Below are positions 23,270 to 33,861 of a stretch of 64,000 nt of DNA, piece after piece. Positions within the stretch are counted from its first letter, which is position 1. Each line of letters starts with the position of its first letter. Source of the DNA: Ceriagrion tenellum. Taxonomy: Eukaryota; Arthropoda; Insecta; Odonata; Coenagrionidae. The notes beneath the pieces were generated by a model that did no database searches, had not been told where the DNA came from, and saw only the letters and a list, made by a program, of their open reading frames with translations. The stretch spans positions 2,191,001 through 2,255,000 of the forward strand of contig OY720644.1 of NCBI GenBank assembly GCA_963169105.1, written 5' to 3'. The translations under genes and the position numbers were made by a program.

Positions 23270-23720
23270 ATGGCCTCATTATTCGACCTACCCTTCTCCA
23301 TCTCGTCCATAAATCCTATTCTCCATGTTCCCCTTTCCCGCTCGCCCAACATCACACTGGGGATCAACTCACCGCCAACTCATCATCGCCTCACCCCCAG
23401 CCACCTTGCCTTCTCCCCCCCTGATCTTATGCAGACGTTTCCTTTCCTCACCCACCACACCAAGAACTTGCTCGTTTGTCATCCTCCCTGTCCACCCATC
23501 TCTGATCTCCATCCTCACCCACACATTTTCCAACGTCAGCAGTCAATTCTCGTCCCTCGTCCTCTCTCTCTCTCTCTCTCGTGAGTTCAACTCTCCGCGC
23601 CATCCGATGCAACGCGACGCAGCACACACCTCATATATCACACACCTCATATCACCGGTGTCTCATTTGTATATCCTAACTCAAGGTCCCCATCATATCA
23701 GCCGCCTATCTATAACTTAG
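23270..23720. repeat. C/T-rich low-complexity tract with TC microsatellite
   Basis: About 450 bases of CCTCACCCAC-like composition with a pure TC run at about 23561-23581. Several overlapping open frames here arise from the absence of T-A-rich codons and are not taken as genes. Confidence 0.6.
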
Positions 23721-24789
23721 CAATTCCTTAGCCGTTAGCCATGTCTCTCCTCTTCATGTCTTCGCAACAACTGAGTAGACTTGCAAGCACCTGTGCGAGA
23801 GGGAACGCGACGGTACTAGTTTAGAGGAATAGAATATCGAGAAACATAAAAAGAGTCACATCATGGATCACTACAGAGAATAGATGGCGTTTTAGACGCG
23901 CGACAGTGAAATATTTTGCTACGAAAACGATCCATATAACATAACTATCGCTCGCACTAGTCCATAAATTTTATGGATAACGCACCGCTATTCAGAAAAT
24001 ATTTACAGTTCTTATTTTTTCAATGTAAAGCAAGCACATGAGAACAAAATTCTGTAAATGCGAATTATTAGAATTTCTCAATGCATATTCCTCAATACGC
24101 ACATTGATGGGACAGAGACCAGAGGCTCGTCTTAAAGGGGGGGAGGGTTTGTTGGAGCCGCAGTCCACTTATCCATTAGATAACGCCCCTCGCTGAGGGC
24201 GGGGCTCACATTCGTCCGTGGAGCTCCAAGGAGGAGGAACAGCATGAATCTCAATGGAGTTCAGCTACGGCACACGGTTCAGAAAGAGTTCTGCTGAACA
24301 TCATATTCAAAGAGTTCTGCTGAAGTTTCCCGTAAATTCGTTGAGCTACGGTAGCGTTCGGAAAAACTTAAATAGGCGTGTTAGCTCGAAGCTATTTCGG
24401 TCTGAAATGCATTCTTCGCCAATGCGCAGGATATGGGTTACGGATATCGGATTCAAAGGAAAATAAATATGCGACGATTTTTTTTCAGAAGTATTTCTGT
24501 TGATGCGTAATGTTCAATCAAATAAAATTTCTAGTTCCACATGGGAAATTCATTCTTGAATTAAAGAGTTGACTACTGAGTAAGCCAAAGGAAACTACAT
24601 TTATCGACGATACAGGCATTTTAATACATTCACCTTTGACATTAAGCGTCAACCATTCATCGAAAGCATCATTGAACCTGTGAAAAGTAATTTATCGTCA
24701 AGTACTTTGCTAAATGAAGCTATCAACGCTTTATTTCTTCCGCATTTTAATACCAAAGTTTTCTGAATGGAGTTGTGGATAAAACTCGA

Positions 24790-25795
24790 TTACAAGAGAC
24801 TGAGCGTTAATGCTCGGAGTGATATCTGTCCGGACGCCCTAAATCTGCACATCACATATTTTCCTGGAGTCGAAACTTCCGCTTAGTTTTTGCCGAAGAG
24901 TCATCAAAACTAAATAATGATCAGATCCACACTCGAAACCTCGCAAGCTTCTAAACATCAGTAACGTGTGTTTTGAGCCTTTTGTCTAATAATACGTGAT
25001 CTATTTGGTTTCTGGTTATTCCATCCGGGGGTACCCAGGTTCCTTTGTGTATATTCTTATGCTGAAATGATGTCACTGCTAATCTGTAAACTGCATGCAC
25101 ATGCTAGGCTAAGTAATTTCACTCCATCGTCATCAGAGTTATCATGTCTTATCTTTGTTTCCCAGCATACTCTTCCCATACAATCTCTTTTCCAATCTTA
25201 GCATTGGCGTCCCCAATAAAATCGCAGTGGTCAGCATCAGATACAATTTCCTCAAGCAGTCCGTAGAACTCATCTTTGTCTTAATCACGTTTATCCTCCG
25301 TCGGAGCATAGAAATTTATCACGGCCGTATTCTTAAACCTACATCTCAGTTTAATAATGCACAACCTTTCAATTAAGGCCTCATACTTGATTAATGTTTC
25401 TAATAGATTTCTCTTTATAGCAAATCCAACTCCAGCATGGTGCACACCATCACCTCCTCCATTGTAGTAAACAGAGTACTTTCCAGCATTAGCTATGCCA
25501 TTATATGGCCACCTAACCTCTTGGAGGGCAACTACATCCATATTATATCTTTCTAATTCCTTGCAGACAATATCAACTGATCCTGGCACAGCCAGCGATC
25601 GAATGTTCCATGTTCCAAATCTCATGTCCTTAATGCGCAGATTAGGTCGTTTTCCCGATGGTCCAGTCCTGTCCGAGGCATTTTGTTGGTGATTCGTAAC
25701 TAATGGTTTTTTTTTACAAGATAGGGTAGTCAATCCTAAGATTAACCCCCAACCTGGAGGGCCAGGGCACAGAGTATACAGAGTATACGTATGAG
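24790..25795 (-). pseudogene. RTE-like retrotransposon 5' part: endonuclease domain
   Basis: From 25626 the minus strand reads MRFGTWNIRSLAVPGSVDIV, then NMDVVALQEVRWPYNG and GVGFAIKRNLLETLIKYEAL. This is the RTE-type apurinic-like endonuclease (W-N-I-R-S-L, V-A-L-Q-E-x-R-W). The catalytic Glu of LQEVRW is present. Further on, in other frames, come LGTPGWNNQKPNR and the region where S-D-H would be, with stops. Upstream, 25790-25700, is the 5' UTR with TACTCTGTGCCCTGGCCCTC-type sequence. The RT part is missing; the CR1-like element starts right at its 5' edge. Confidence 0.82.
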
Positions 25796-25799
25796 GCAC

Positions 25800-27823
25800 C
25801 GCAGAAGGTTGCGTGCAGGATATTTGAGCATACCCAGCGAGTTAAGCATAGATGGTAGGCAAGAGAGTACGTCAGTTAGTTAGTGCGAAATCATTGCTTT
25901 TCCGGAAAGTCAGATAATAAAGAATACACAAAGTTTAGGGCCCAGGAAAAGCTTAATAGATAACAATAAATTAGAAATATTTAGGGAAGAGAGTAGGTCA
26001 AATAGTGGGCCATTAAATAACTTGCCATTCACCAGGATAGCAAAGAATAACAAGTTGACCAGACAACACAGTATAGGTTTATCGGGACGGAAGAAAGCAA
26101 AGAAAAAGGAAAAACATATAAATCATAACAACACCCATGAATTTACAAACTGTAACTTTCCCAATAATTAAGAAAACACAAACCCCACAAATACAAGAGG
26201 GAGACATATTAAAATAGAGGAATTTTCAGTAGTGGTAGTTAATTGTCGTAGTTTAAGAAGCAAGATACCTGAGTTCCATCACCTTATAGAGAGTACTAAT
26301 TCTGACATAATTATAGAACCGAAAGTTGGTTAACAAGCGATATTGCTAATAGTGAAATTTTTCCAGTAAATTTTAGGGTATACAGGAGAGATCGAGGAGC
26401 CGACCGGGAGGTGTAGAAGGGAAAAAGTATGGTGTTCCATTCAATGTGATAATTCGAAAGTAATGTATGTTAGTGCCTACTATAGACCACCCCATTCCGA
26501 TGTACACTCACTATTAGAACTCGAGAAACAGATCAGGTCCATTAATTCCCATAGTAACGAACGACAGATAATTGTGGGTGGAGATTTCAATACACCATCG
26601 ATAGATTGGACAACATGCAGTCATAAGTCAGGGGGTAGGGACAAAGAAATCTGCGAGTCATTGCTTAACCTATTCGCATCATACGCACTACATCAAATAG
26701 TAAATTTGCCTAACAGAGGGGAAAATGTTCTCGATTTACTTGCCACAAACATCCCTGAAAAAGTTATTTAAGTTGAAAATGTCGATGGAATCAGTGACCA
26801 CATGGTAGTATGCGTAAAAGATTTTAACGGATTTAGGCGTGACTTAAAGACATCTTTTGAAAAATTCGTGAACATCAGCAAAAACAGTGATACAGACAAT
26901 GCATGGAAAGAGTTCCTCCAAATTACACGGTCACTTGTCAACAGATATATACCTCATAAGTATAAGAGCGAGTATAGGGAACCAAGGTGCTACAACGCGG
27001 AGGTTAGAAAATGTTTAAAACCCCAATGAGTTAGCCACGCGAAACTAAGAAAAATGAAAAAAATGTAGCTAATAGCGACCTAAAAAATACTATCGAACAT
27101 TATAAAATTTGTAAAGCAGCCGCAAAATCTGCCCTTAGGAAAGAATTTAGCGAATTCAAGAGAAAAGTACTTGGAGAACAACTAGAAGGAAATCTGAAAG
27201 CATTTTGGTCATATGTTAGGGAAGTACAGGGAACTAAAAATTCAACGGTTAATTCCTTGAAAAACGATAGAGGCGAAATAGTAGCTTCCAGTTTAGATAA
27301 GGCTAATTTGTTTAATTATTTTTTTTCAGAGCGTTTTTAATCAATCTAAGCATAATTTGCGCGAAACCATACCAGACCGATTTCAACAACCACTGCCCCC
27401 AATCGATATATCTTGTAGTGGAATCGTATCCTTACTAAGTAACATTAGCCCGAACAAGTCCTCAGGTCCTGATGAAATTCCAGCTTGTGTTTATAAAGAA
27501 TTAGCTCTCGAAATGGCTCCGTATCTTAAAGTAATATTTAACAAATCCCTCGAGGAACACGCGGTTCCCAAAGACTGGAAGATAGCAAACGTGAGCCCAA
27601 TTTAAAAAAGTGGAGATAGGGAACAGCCATGTACTTATAGACCAATATCATTAACGTCACTATCATGTAAAATTATAGAGCATATAATAGTTACATCAAT
27701 AATGGGACACCTCGACAGCCAGGATTTATTAATAACAACCAGCATGGGTTCAGAAAAGGACGGTCTTGCGAAACTCAATTAGGTCTTTTTGTTCACGATA
27801 TTTTAGTTTCCGGAGAAGGTAAC
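25800..27823 (+). pseudogene. CR1/L2-like retrotransposon, 5' half, split by the Polinton
   Basis: ORF2 begins near 26220 with VVVNCRSLRSKIPEFHHLIE, then, after stops, MYVSAYYRPPHSDVHSLLEL at 26463 and IIVGGDFNTPSIDWTT (catalytic GDFN). Then comes the linker, the RT entry SNISPNKSSGPDEIPACVYK and KDWKIANVSPI at 27590, and NNQHGFRKGRSCETQLGLFV just before the Polinton. The order endonuclease-linker-RT fits CR1/L2/jockey elements. Frames are broken by a handful of stops. The RT continues, exactly in frame, at 42099 on the other side of the Polinton and its GGTAAC duplication. Confidence 0.85.
27818..27823 (+). other. Polinton target site duplication, left copy (GGTAAC)
   Basis: GGTAAC directly precedes the left terminus and is repeated directly after the right terminus at 42093-42098. 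Six bases is the duplication length known for Polinton integrases. Confidence 0.95.
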
Positions 27824-28331
27824 AGTAGGTGAGAAAATATCGTTCTGGCGCGTCACGTGACTTATAAACAAACGCGAATATCTAGCATACTAATCAACTT
27901 AGATAAAATATAACGACACCGTCTGATAGTCCAAATTAACCCGCATCCAATGATGTACTTGCCTTTGCTACGAAGTGAATAAGTAACCCACAACAGCCGA
28001 AAAAACATTTTAATATAAACAATATTAAATATCTCGCATACTAATTAACTTAGATAAAATATATCGACACCGTTGGATAGCTCTAATTAACCCACATCAA
28101 ATGTCCTCCTCATCTTTATGTCAATACGCCCGCACCAGTCCGAAATGAATAATATCTAGCATCCCAGGAAAACACTCATGCATGGCATTCGTTGATGAAA
28201 TAGTCCACGTCATTCATAGTGTTGAGTGCAATTCCGCCTCGATAACCTTGAGCTCCACTCTCAAGTTTCAACTGCGACGCAAAATTGCTTCCGCGTTTAA
28301 TCATTCCCCCTCCCCTTCCTTCTAGGTTGCA
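27824..28331 (+). repeat. Polinton left terminal inverted repeat
   Basis: About 508 bases matching the reverse complement of 41586-42092. It contains an internal duplication: two units starting ATATCT(A/C)GCATACTAAT (27878 and 28029, spacing 151) that share CTTAGATAAAATATA, CGACACCGT, GGATAG or TGATAG, and TTAACCC. Similarity to the right repeat stops near 28331, just before the TATA box of the polymerase unit. Confidence 0.93.
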
Positions 28332-28372
28332 TTATCCATCCTTCTAAGATGCGATGCATCACCCTCTCACTG

Positions 28373-28408
28373 TATAAAAAGCCCCCGCCGAGAACAGTTT
28401 AGTAGTCA
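28373..28408 (+). promoter_or_regulatory. TATA/initiator promoter for the polymerase unit
   Basis: TATAAAAA at 28373-28380 is followed 28-35 bases later by TTAGT and TCATT, both acceptable arthropod initiators. It lies just inside the left terminal repeat and about 285 bases upstream of the polymerase ATG, pointing at it. The right end has a similar box for the minus-strand gene. Confidence 0.65.
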
Positions 28409-28484
28409 TTCTCAACTTGACTTTTAACTGACAAACATCCACTGCAGTGTGCTCGCGTGCCTGATATCAACAGACATATTTGTG

Positions 28485-28646
28485 GTAAGTATAACATTTA
28501 CTATTCTCGCTCGTTTTCAGTTTGTTATTAGTTCAGTCGACGGCTCGAACTCGAGTTAAGAGATCACTTCTCGTGAGTAACGAGCTAATATTCATCTTGA
28601 ATATTTATAATCATAGATTCTTTCGTTTATTTTTTTACTGTTACAG
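28485..28646 (+). other. predicted 5' UTR intron of the polymerase transcript
   Basis: A donor GTAAGT at 28485-28490 and an acceptor, with a T-rich tract ending TGTTACAG at 28646, enclose 162 bases between the promoter and the ATG at 28658. The spliced leader would be about 90 bases with 11 bases left before the start codon. Sites fit the consensus well; no transcript evidence is available here. Confidence 0.55.
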
Positions 28647-28657
28647 CAATCATAAAC

Positions 28658-31600
28658 ATGTCCTCTATACAAGAAATCTTTGAAAACTTTAACTCTGGAA
28701 ATTACAACACAGTAAATGAGTTACAAACAGCACTAACAAACATACATTCAAGAGTAGCTTTACACAATGAAACAATTAACGATATTGAGACTTACATTCG
28801 AATGAAAGATGCACACGATAAAGCGGAAGGTAGACGCTTCTGTTTATACTGTGAGGTATATTATAGTATAGACGAAGCAATGCCACATGAGAATACGAAT
28901 GAGCATAGACGGAATATAACTATTCAGCAAGGTTCAGGATTTATCGAAGTAGAATCTGCTATCCGATCAAGACTAAAAACTTTTTGGATTACTCCCGAGG
29001 AGGATAGTGGTCGGGACGTGATTTCGTTTCTAGACGTGATTCGGAATAAAGTAATCGAAAAGACGAACGAGCAGGTTGATCTTAATAACTCGATCAAATT
29101 CAATTTAGTCCTAATATGTAAATTCAAAAAGGGCGAGAGCGAAGAGTTAGACGCTTCGTTCAAAACCGAGAATCGACGTGCCTTCGCTGCAGATAAAATA
29201 GAGGAAATAATTGAAGAGGCATTTTCAAAATTGCTGAAAGAAAAGTCAGAATTTCAAGCTAAAGGATCCGGATGGTCTTTGTCTGAGGTTGTTGGCTTGG
29301 AATTGAGAATAAACAAGTACAAACCACTTCGAGGCTCGACATTTATAGATTTGCCAGGTAAGATAAAAAATACCAAAGCTGTTATTAACGTCAAAAACGA
29401 AGACCAGTATTGTTTCAAGTATGCTATATGGGCTAAAAACATCGATAAAGACCCCCAGCGAGTTTTTAAATACAATACTCGAGCGTTTCATGCTGGTTAC
29501 AATTGGGAATGCGTCGAGTATCCAGTTGACTTGAAAGATATCCCAAAATTCGAACGTGCTAATAATATTTCAATCAATGTGTTTGGATTGGATGATAAAA
29601 ATAACGTTTACCCGATAAAAATTGTGAACATTGAACTAAATGACCACCGAGACTTGTTGTACGTGACAAACGATTCTACTGCGCACTATTGTTGGATAAA
29701 AAGTTTTAACAGATTAATACGACACCAAATTGTACAGACAGCACGGATATACATTTGCAAACGTTGTTTTACTCATTATTATAATGAAGAAAAACTCGAG
29801 GCTCACAAAGAATTGTGTCGAGGTACAGGTGAACCAAGCAAAATTGTCATGCCTAGCGAAGAAGACAAAATTTTAAAGTTTACACACATAAATCACTCTT
29901 TTCGCGTACCTTTCGTGATTTATGCAGATTTTGAATGTCTCCTTGAGAACGTGAGCACTTGCGAGCCTAATCCACACACCTCTTTTACTCACAAGATACA
30001 AAAACATACACCATTTAGCTTTTGCTACATGATGATCACACCAGACGGATGCGAAGAGCCTAAGTTATATAGAGGACAAGACGCGGCGCGTGTTTTTATT
30101 GAATACATGAAAGAGGAGGCCGAGAAAGTTTTTAGACTTTACAAAAATACAGTACCAATGACCCCTCTGACTGAGGATGAAGAAAGAACGTTTCAAAATG
30201 CATCTGTTTGTCATATATGCGAGAAAGAGCTAGGTGAAGAAAGGGTAAGGGATCACGATCATCTTACCGGAAAGTATAGAGGCCCAGCACACACGTTTTG
30301 TAACATTCAGTATAAGATGCCAAATTTTCTTCCAGTCTTCATCCACAATCTGTCATCCTACGATGGTCACTTTATCGTTCGGGAATTAGATTACGATGAA
30401 AGAAGAATATTTGTAATCCCCAATTCCGAAGAAAAGTACATCTCTTTCGCAAAGTCTATCGATGAAAACTTTAGTATTAGATTCGTTGATTCATATCGCT
30501 TCATGTCCGCTTCACTGGCTTCACTGGTTGCAAATTTAACTGAGTTTAAATATACTAATACGACATTCGGTGAAAAGACAAATTTAGTCACTCGTAAAGG
30601 AGTGTACCCTTACGATTACACCGATTCATGGGATAGATTAGACGAAAAACAATTACCTAAGAAAGAAAATTTTTATAGTAGACTCACCTACGAAGACATA
30701 TCGAACGAAGATTATGACCACGCGTCTAAGGTATGGAATACATTTAAATGTCAAACACTAGGTGATTACAGTGATGTTTATTTAAAAAGCGATGTGACTC
30801 TTTTAGCTGATGTTTTTGAAAACTTTCGAGACGTATGCTATGAGGCCTATAAACTTGATCCCTCTTGGTATCTGACCGCTCCATCACTAACGTTTGATGC
30901 AATGTTGAAATACACTCAAATTGAGTTGGAATTGCTAACAGACTATGACATGTTGTTGATGATTGAGAAAGGTATTCGAGGAGGAATTTCACAATGCTGC
31001 AAGCGCTACTGCGAAGCTAACAACAAGTACATGGGAACTTATAACCCTGAGAAAGATTCAAATTACTTGTTATATTTAGATTCCAACAACCTTTACGGCT
31101 GGGGGCTTTCAAGGTCCCTTCCCCACTCAAATTTTAGATGGCTATCACCAGATGAAATTGAACATTTTGATGTGACAGAAATTTCCGATGAAAACGAACA
31201 GGGATATATTCTAGAAGTCGATCTCGAGTACCCCCAGCACCTGCACGATTCGCATTCAGATTTGCCTCTATGTCCTGAAAATAAGGTCCCCCCTGGGGGT
31301 AAACATAAAAAACTATTGACTACTCTATATGACAAGACGAAATATGTAATTCACTACGTCAACCTGAAACAGGCACTCTCCTTTGGAGTGAAAATCAAAA
31401 AAGTTTATAGAATAATAGAATTTAGTCAGTCACCTTGGTTGAAACCATACATAGATTTGAACACGGAAAGAAGAAAATTAGCTACTGATGAGTTTTCAAA
31501 GAATTTTTGGAAATACATGTTAAATAGCCTGTTCGGACGTACTTTAATGAATGTACGCAAACATATTAATATGGAATTAGTATCTAGTGAAAAAAGATTA

Positions 31601-32326
31601 CAAAAACTAATCAATAAATCACAATTTTTAGATAGAACGATTTTTACAGACACTCTTGTGGGTGTTCATCTCAGAAAATCTGTCATCAAAATGAAAATAC
31701 CCATTTACATTGGTTTCAGCGTTCTCGATCTGAGTAAAACTTTAATGTATGATTTTCATTATAAAACAATGATTCCTAAATACGGTCAAAAAATTTCCTT
31801 GGCTTACAGCGACACGGATAGCTTTATTTATGATATCAAGGATAGTGATGTGTATGATGACATGCTGAAAAATCTCGACGCATTTGATACATCAAACTAT
31901 CCAAAAGACCACCCATGTTACTCAGATAAGAACAAAAAAGTAATAGGTAAATTCAAAGACGAATGCGATGGACGAGTAATGACTCATTTCATCGGACTGC
32001 GAAGTAAACTGTATTCATACAAGGTTCTCGGTTCCAAAGAAAAAAAGAAAGCGAAAGGGATAACCAGAGCAGTTATTGCGAAAAGTATCCATTATGAAGA
32101 TTATGTACGCTGTCTACACGAAAATTCAACAGAATTTAGAAAAATGAGGGTCATTCGAAGTAAATTGCATCAAATTTACACCATGGAAATGAATAAAGTA
32201 ACGCTAAATTCCGCTGATGATAAACGATACATTTGCAATGATGGAATTAACACGCTTGCTTGGGGTCACTATAAAATTCCCCGAAAACGAACGCACGACG
32301 AGGCATTTAGTGATAAGGAAACTTGA
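28658..32326 (+). CDS. protein-primed family B DNA polymerase (Polinton PolB)
   Basis: This 1222-residue protein copies the element DNA, probably primed by a terminal protein. It carries the 3'-5' exonuclease motifs (ADFECL, D424/E426; HNLSSYDGHF, D569; YLKSDVTLL, D712) and polymerase motifs A (DSNNLYGWGL, D808), B (KYMLNSLFGR, K952) and C (AYSDTDSF, D1052/D1054), so all catalytic residues are present. N-terminal to the exonuclease are zinc-binding patches (C62-x2-C65, H77, H83 and C367-x2-C370). A CHIC...DHDHLTGKYRG...CN segment at 518-550 resembles an HNH/treble-clef insert common in Polinton polymerases. The ATG at 28658 is the first in frame after the predicted leader intron. AATAAA follows the stop at 32332. 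Length is normal for the family. Confidence 0.97.
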   Translation: MSSIQEIFENFNSGNYNTVNELQTALTNIHSRVALHNETINDIETYIRMKDAHDKAEGRRFCLYCEVYYSIDEAMPHENTNEHRRNITIQQGSGFIEVESAIRSRLKTFWITPEEDSGRDVISFLDVIRNKVIEKTNEQVDLNNSIKFNLVLICKFKKGESEELDASFKTENRRAFAADKIEEIIEEAFSKLLKEKSEFQAKGSGWSLSEVVGLELRINKYKPLRGSTFIDLPGKIKNTKAVINVKNEDQYCFKYAIWAKNIDKDPQRVFKYNTRAFHAGYNWECVEYPVDLKDIPKFERANNISINVFGLDDKNNVYPIKIVNIELNDHRDLLYVTNDSTAHYCWIKSFNRLIRHQIVQTARIYICKRCFTHYYNEEKLEAHKELCRGTGEPSKIVMPSEEDKILKFTHINHSFRVPFVIYADFECLLENVSTCEPNPHTSFTHKIQKHTPFSFCYMMITPDGCEEPKLYRGQDAARVFIEYMKEEAEKVFRLYKNTVPMTPLTEDEERTFQNASVCHICEKELGEERVRDHDHLTGKYRGPAHTFCNIQYKMPNFLPVFIHNLSSYDGHFIVRELDYDERRIFVIPNSEEKYISFAKSIDENFSIRFVDSYRFMSASLASLVANLTEFKYTNTTFGEKTNLVTRKGVYPYDYTDSWDRLDEKQLPKKENFYSRLTYEDISNEDYDHASKVWNTFKCQTLGDYSDVYLKSDVTLLADVFENFRDVCYEAYKLDPSWYLTAPSLTFDAMLKYTQIELELLTDYDMLLMIEKGIRGGISQCCKRYCEANNKYMGTYNPEKDSNYLLYLDSNNLYGWGLSRSLPHSNFRWLSPDEIEHFDVTEISDENEQGYILEVDLEYPQHLHDSHSDLPLCPENKVPPGGKHKKLLTTLYDKTKYVIHYVNLKQALSFGVKIKKVYRIIEFSQSPWLKPYIDLNTERRKLATDEFSKNFWKYMLNSLFGRTLMNVRKHINMELVSSEKRLQKLINKSQFLDRTIFTDTLVGVHLRKSVIKMKIPIYIGFSVLDLSKTLMYDFHYKTMIPKYGQKISLAYSDTDSFIYDIKDSDVYDDMLKNLDAFDTSNYPKDHPCYSDKNKKVIGKFKDECDGRVMTHFIGLRSKLYSYKVLGSKEKKKAKGITRAVIAKSIHYEDYVRCLHENSTEFRKMRVIRSKLHQIYTMEMNKVTLNSADDKRYICNDGINTLAWGHYKIPRKRTHDEAFSDKET

Positions 32327-32331
32327 AAATT

Positions 32332-32337
32332 AATAAA
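32332..32337 (+). terminator. candidate poly(A) signal after PolB
   Basis: AATAAA six bases after the PolB stop, ahead of the ATPase gene. It would allow a separate polymerase mRNA. Confidence 0.4.
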
Positions 32338-32373
32338 AACATGATATGATAAAACACACTTCCAGTCTCAACC

Positions 32374-33030
32374 ATGACGTTAGTCTGGAAACATCCGTTT
32401 ACCTGCATCTGCGCAGGTCCATCAGGATGTGGAAAGACGACCTTTGTAACGAAATTCATTGAAAATTTACATTGTATGATAGATCACGACATTGATGAAA
32501 TAGTATGGTGTTGCAGCCCAGGAAGCGAGCCAGATATAGAACACGAACTACTGAGCATACACTACGAAATACCGTCTTTTGAGGAATTTGGAGGTGCACC
32601 AATCTTGTGCGTTATCGATGATTTAATGAGCGAGGGAGCATACAGTAAAGACGTGTGCAAACTGTTCACGAGAGGGAGTCATCATTTTAACATTTCGGTG
32701 TTTTTAATCACGCAGAATATTTTCTATCAAAGCGCACAATCGAGGAACATTTCGCTGAATGCAAAGTACATAGTATCGTTCAAAAATCCGCGAGATCAAT
32801 TACAATTCGGTCATTTGGCACGACAGGTGTATCCAAAAAATTCGCAGGAGTTGGAAAGGGTATATAAGGAATCGACGGAAGATCCATTCGGTTATTTGGT
32901 CCTAGACCTCAGGCAGGACACTGACGATAGATTTCGTTTTCGAACGAGCATATTCCCCTACGACTACGACGACGAAGTCATCGTAACCGTAGTCTACATG
33001 CCTGTACGTAATGAACAGGTTGAAGAGTAA
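32374..33030 (+). CDS. DNA-packaging ATPase (FtsK/HerA, A32-like)
   Basis: 218 residues. The Walker A motif AGPSGCGKTT lies at about residues 14-23 and Walker B ILCVIDDL at 77-84, with FLITQN at about 110-115 in the sensor position. This combination and size match the Polinton genome-packaging ATPase of the FtsK-HerA group, related to the packaging ATPases of large DNA viruses. It would pump element DNA into capsids. The ATG at 32374 lies 47 bases after the PolB stop. Its 3' end overlaps the next gene by 20 bases in another frame, and AATAAA at 33029-33034 overlaps its stop. Confidence 0.95.
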   Translation: MTLVWKHPFTCICAGPSGCGKTTFVTKFIENLHCMIDHDIDEIVWCCSPGSEPDIEHELLSIHYEIPSFEEFGGAPILCVIDDLMSEGAYSKDVCKLFTRGSHHFNISVFLITQNIFYQSAQSRNISLNAKYIVSFKNPRDQLQFGHLARQVYPKNSQELERVYKESTEDPFGYLVLDLRQDTDDRFRFRTSIFPYDYDDEVIVTVVYMPVRNEQVEE

Positions 33031-33337
33031 TAAACATTTGCTCCATGCGTTAAAGTGTGCAAGGCCTAAATTACGCTCTGCGATATTGAAATCTTCAGAC
33101 AACGAATTAATTAAAGCCATATGCGATTGCTGTTTGAACACCATAAACGGGAACCATAAGATAGATCACAGGTTAAAACGAAAACTATCCAAACATCGTA
33201 ACACGTTGAGAAAGTTGGCAACGCGGGGAACGAGTGTGAAGAGAAAACGCGCCCTTCTCATACAAAAGGGTGGTTTTTTACCATTATTATTGGGATCAAT
33301 TTTAAGCGGTGTCATCGGTAGCCTGCTAGGAAAATGA
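33011..33337 (+). CDS. small basic protein with hydrophobic Gly-rich tail (pX-like core protein)
   Basis: 108 residues. The middle is strongly basic (about residues 50-84, e.g. RLKRKLSKHRNTLRKL), followed by GGFLPLLLGSILSGVIGSLL, a Gly-rich hydrophobic stretch at the C-terminus. This layout, basic DNA-binding part then GG-hydrophobic tail, is that of the adenovirus pX/mu-type core protein and of small proteins found at this place in Polintons. A role in condensing packaged DNA or in membrane interaction is inferred. The ATG overlaps the ATPase end by 20 bases, and the stop overlaps the next start (ATGA). I am sure it is a gene, less sure of the function. Confidence 0.8.
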   Translation: MNRLKSNKHLLHALKCARPKLRSAILKSSDNELIKAICDCCLNTINGNHKIDHRLKRKLSKHRNTLRKLATRGTSVKRKRALLIQKGGFLPLLLGSILSGVIGSLLGK

Positions 33338-33861
33338 GCTTGCGTAAAATGCTCGTAGTGAGTCCGGAAGTTTTCGAGCGAGGGCATATGAAGGCAAGGC
33401 TGAGCGCATTAGATAAGGAAATGAAAGGTGTGTTGGCCAAGAAAGGAATCAAGGACGTAGACAAGTGGCATTCATACAAAAGAATACTCGATAAATATAT
33501 GAGCACGCTTTCCGACATCAATTCTCCCATACACGTTCCGATAGTAAAACCTTTGACTCAGAACATACCACATACAAGGTCGGGGGAGGAGCGGGATGAG
33601 AGAGTTCATGCATTGAAGAAATCCTTAGCTGAAGTGAAAAAAGTAAACGCCGATTTAGATTCGACATGGGAACGCATAAACGAAAGACTAGGAGCGATGG
33701 AAAGTCTGTCACGACCACCAAACGTAAAAAAGATGCGAAAAAGAAAGCGGTCGGTGGAAGGAAAAACGTCAACAAAGATGCCGTCTCCCATAGCTTTACC
33801 AAGAAGAAGCAAGCGCAAAATAAAAAAGAAATCGTTCGGACCAGAGTGGGTGACGACGTAA
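33334..33861 (+). CDS. Polinton structural-type protein with coiled coil and basic C-terminus
   Basis: 175 residues; begins ATGA-overlapped with the preceding gene. Residues about 85-120 (ERVHALKKSLAEVKKVNADL) look like a coiled coil, and the last 50 residues are very Lys/Arg-rich (KKMRKRKRSVEG, RRSKRKIKKKSFG). No enzymatic motif. Similar coiled-coil basic proteins occur between ATPase and integrase in other Polintons; I infer a virion or DNA-binding role. The final 196 bases overlap the annotated integrase start in another frame, an unusually long overlap, so one of the two boundaries may be softer than drawn. Confidence 0.8.
   Translation: MSLRKMLVVSPEVFERGHMKARLSALDKEMKGVLAKKGIKDVDKWHSYKRILDKYMSTLSDINSPIHVPIVKPLTQNIPHTRSGEERDERVHALKKSLAEVKKVNADLDSTWERINERLGAMESLSRPPNVKKMRKRKRSVEGKTSTKMPSPIALPRRSKRKIKKKSFGPEWVTT

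Noticed and set aside
23213..23720. Pro/Ser-rich open frames
   Set aside because: Low-complexity C/T-rich DNA open in several frames, no motif or splice context.
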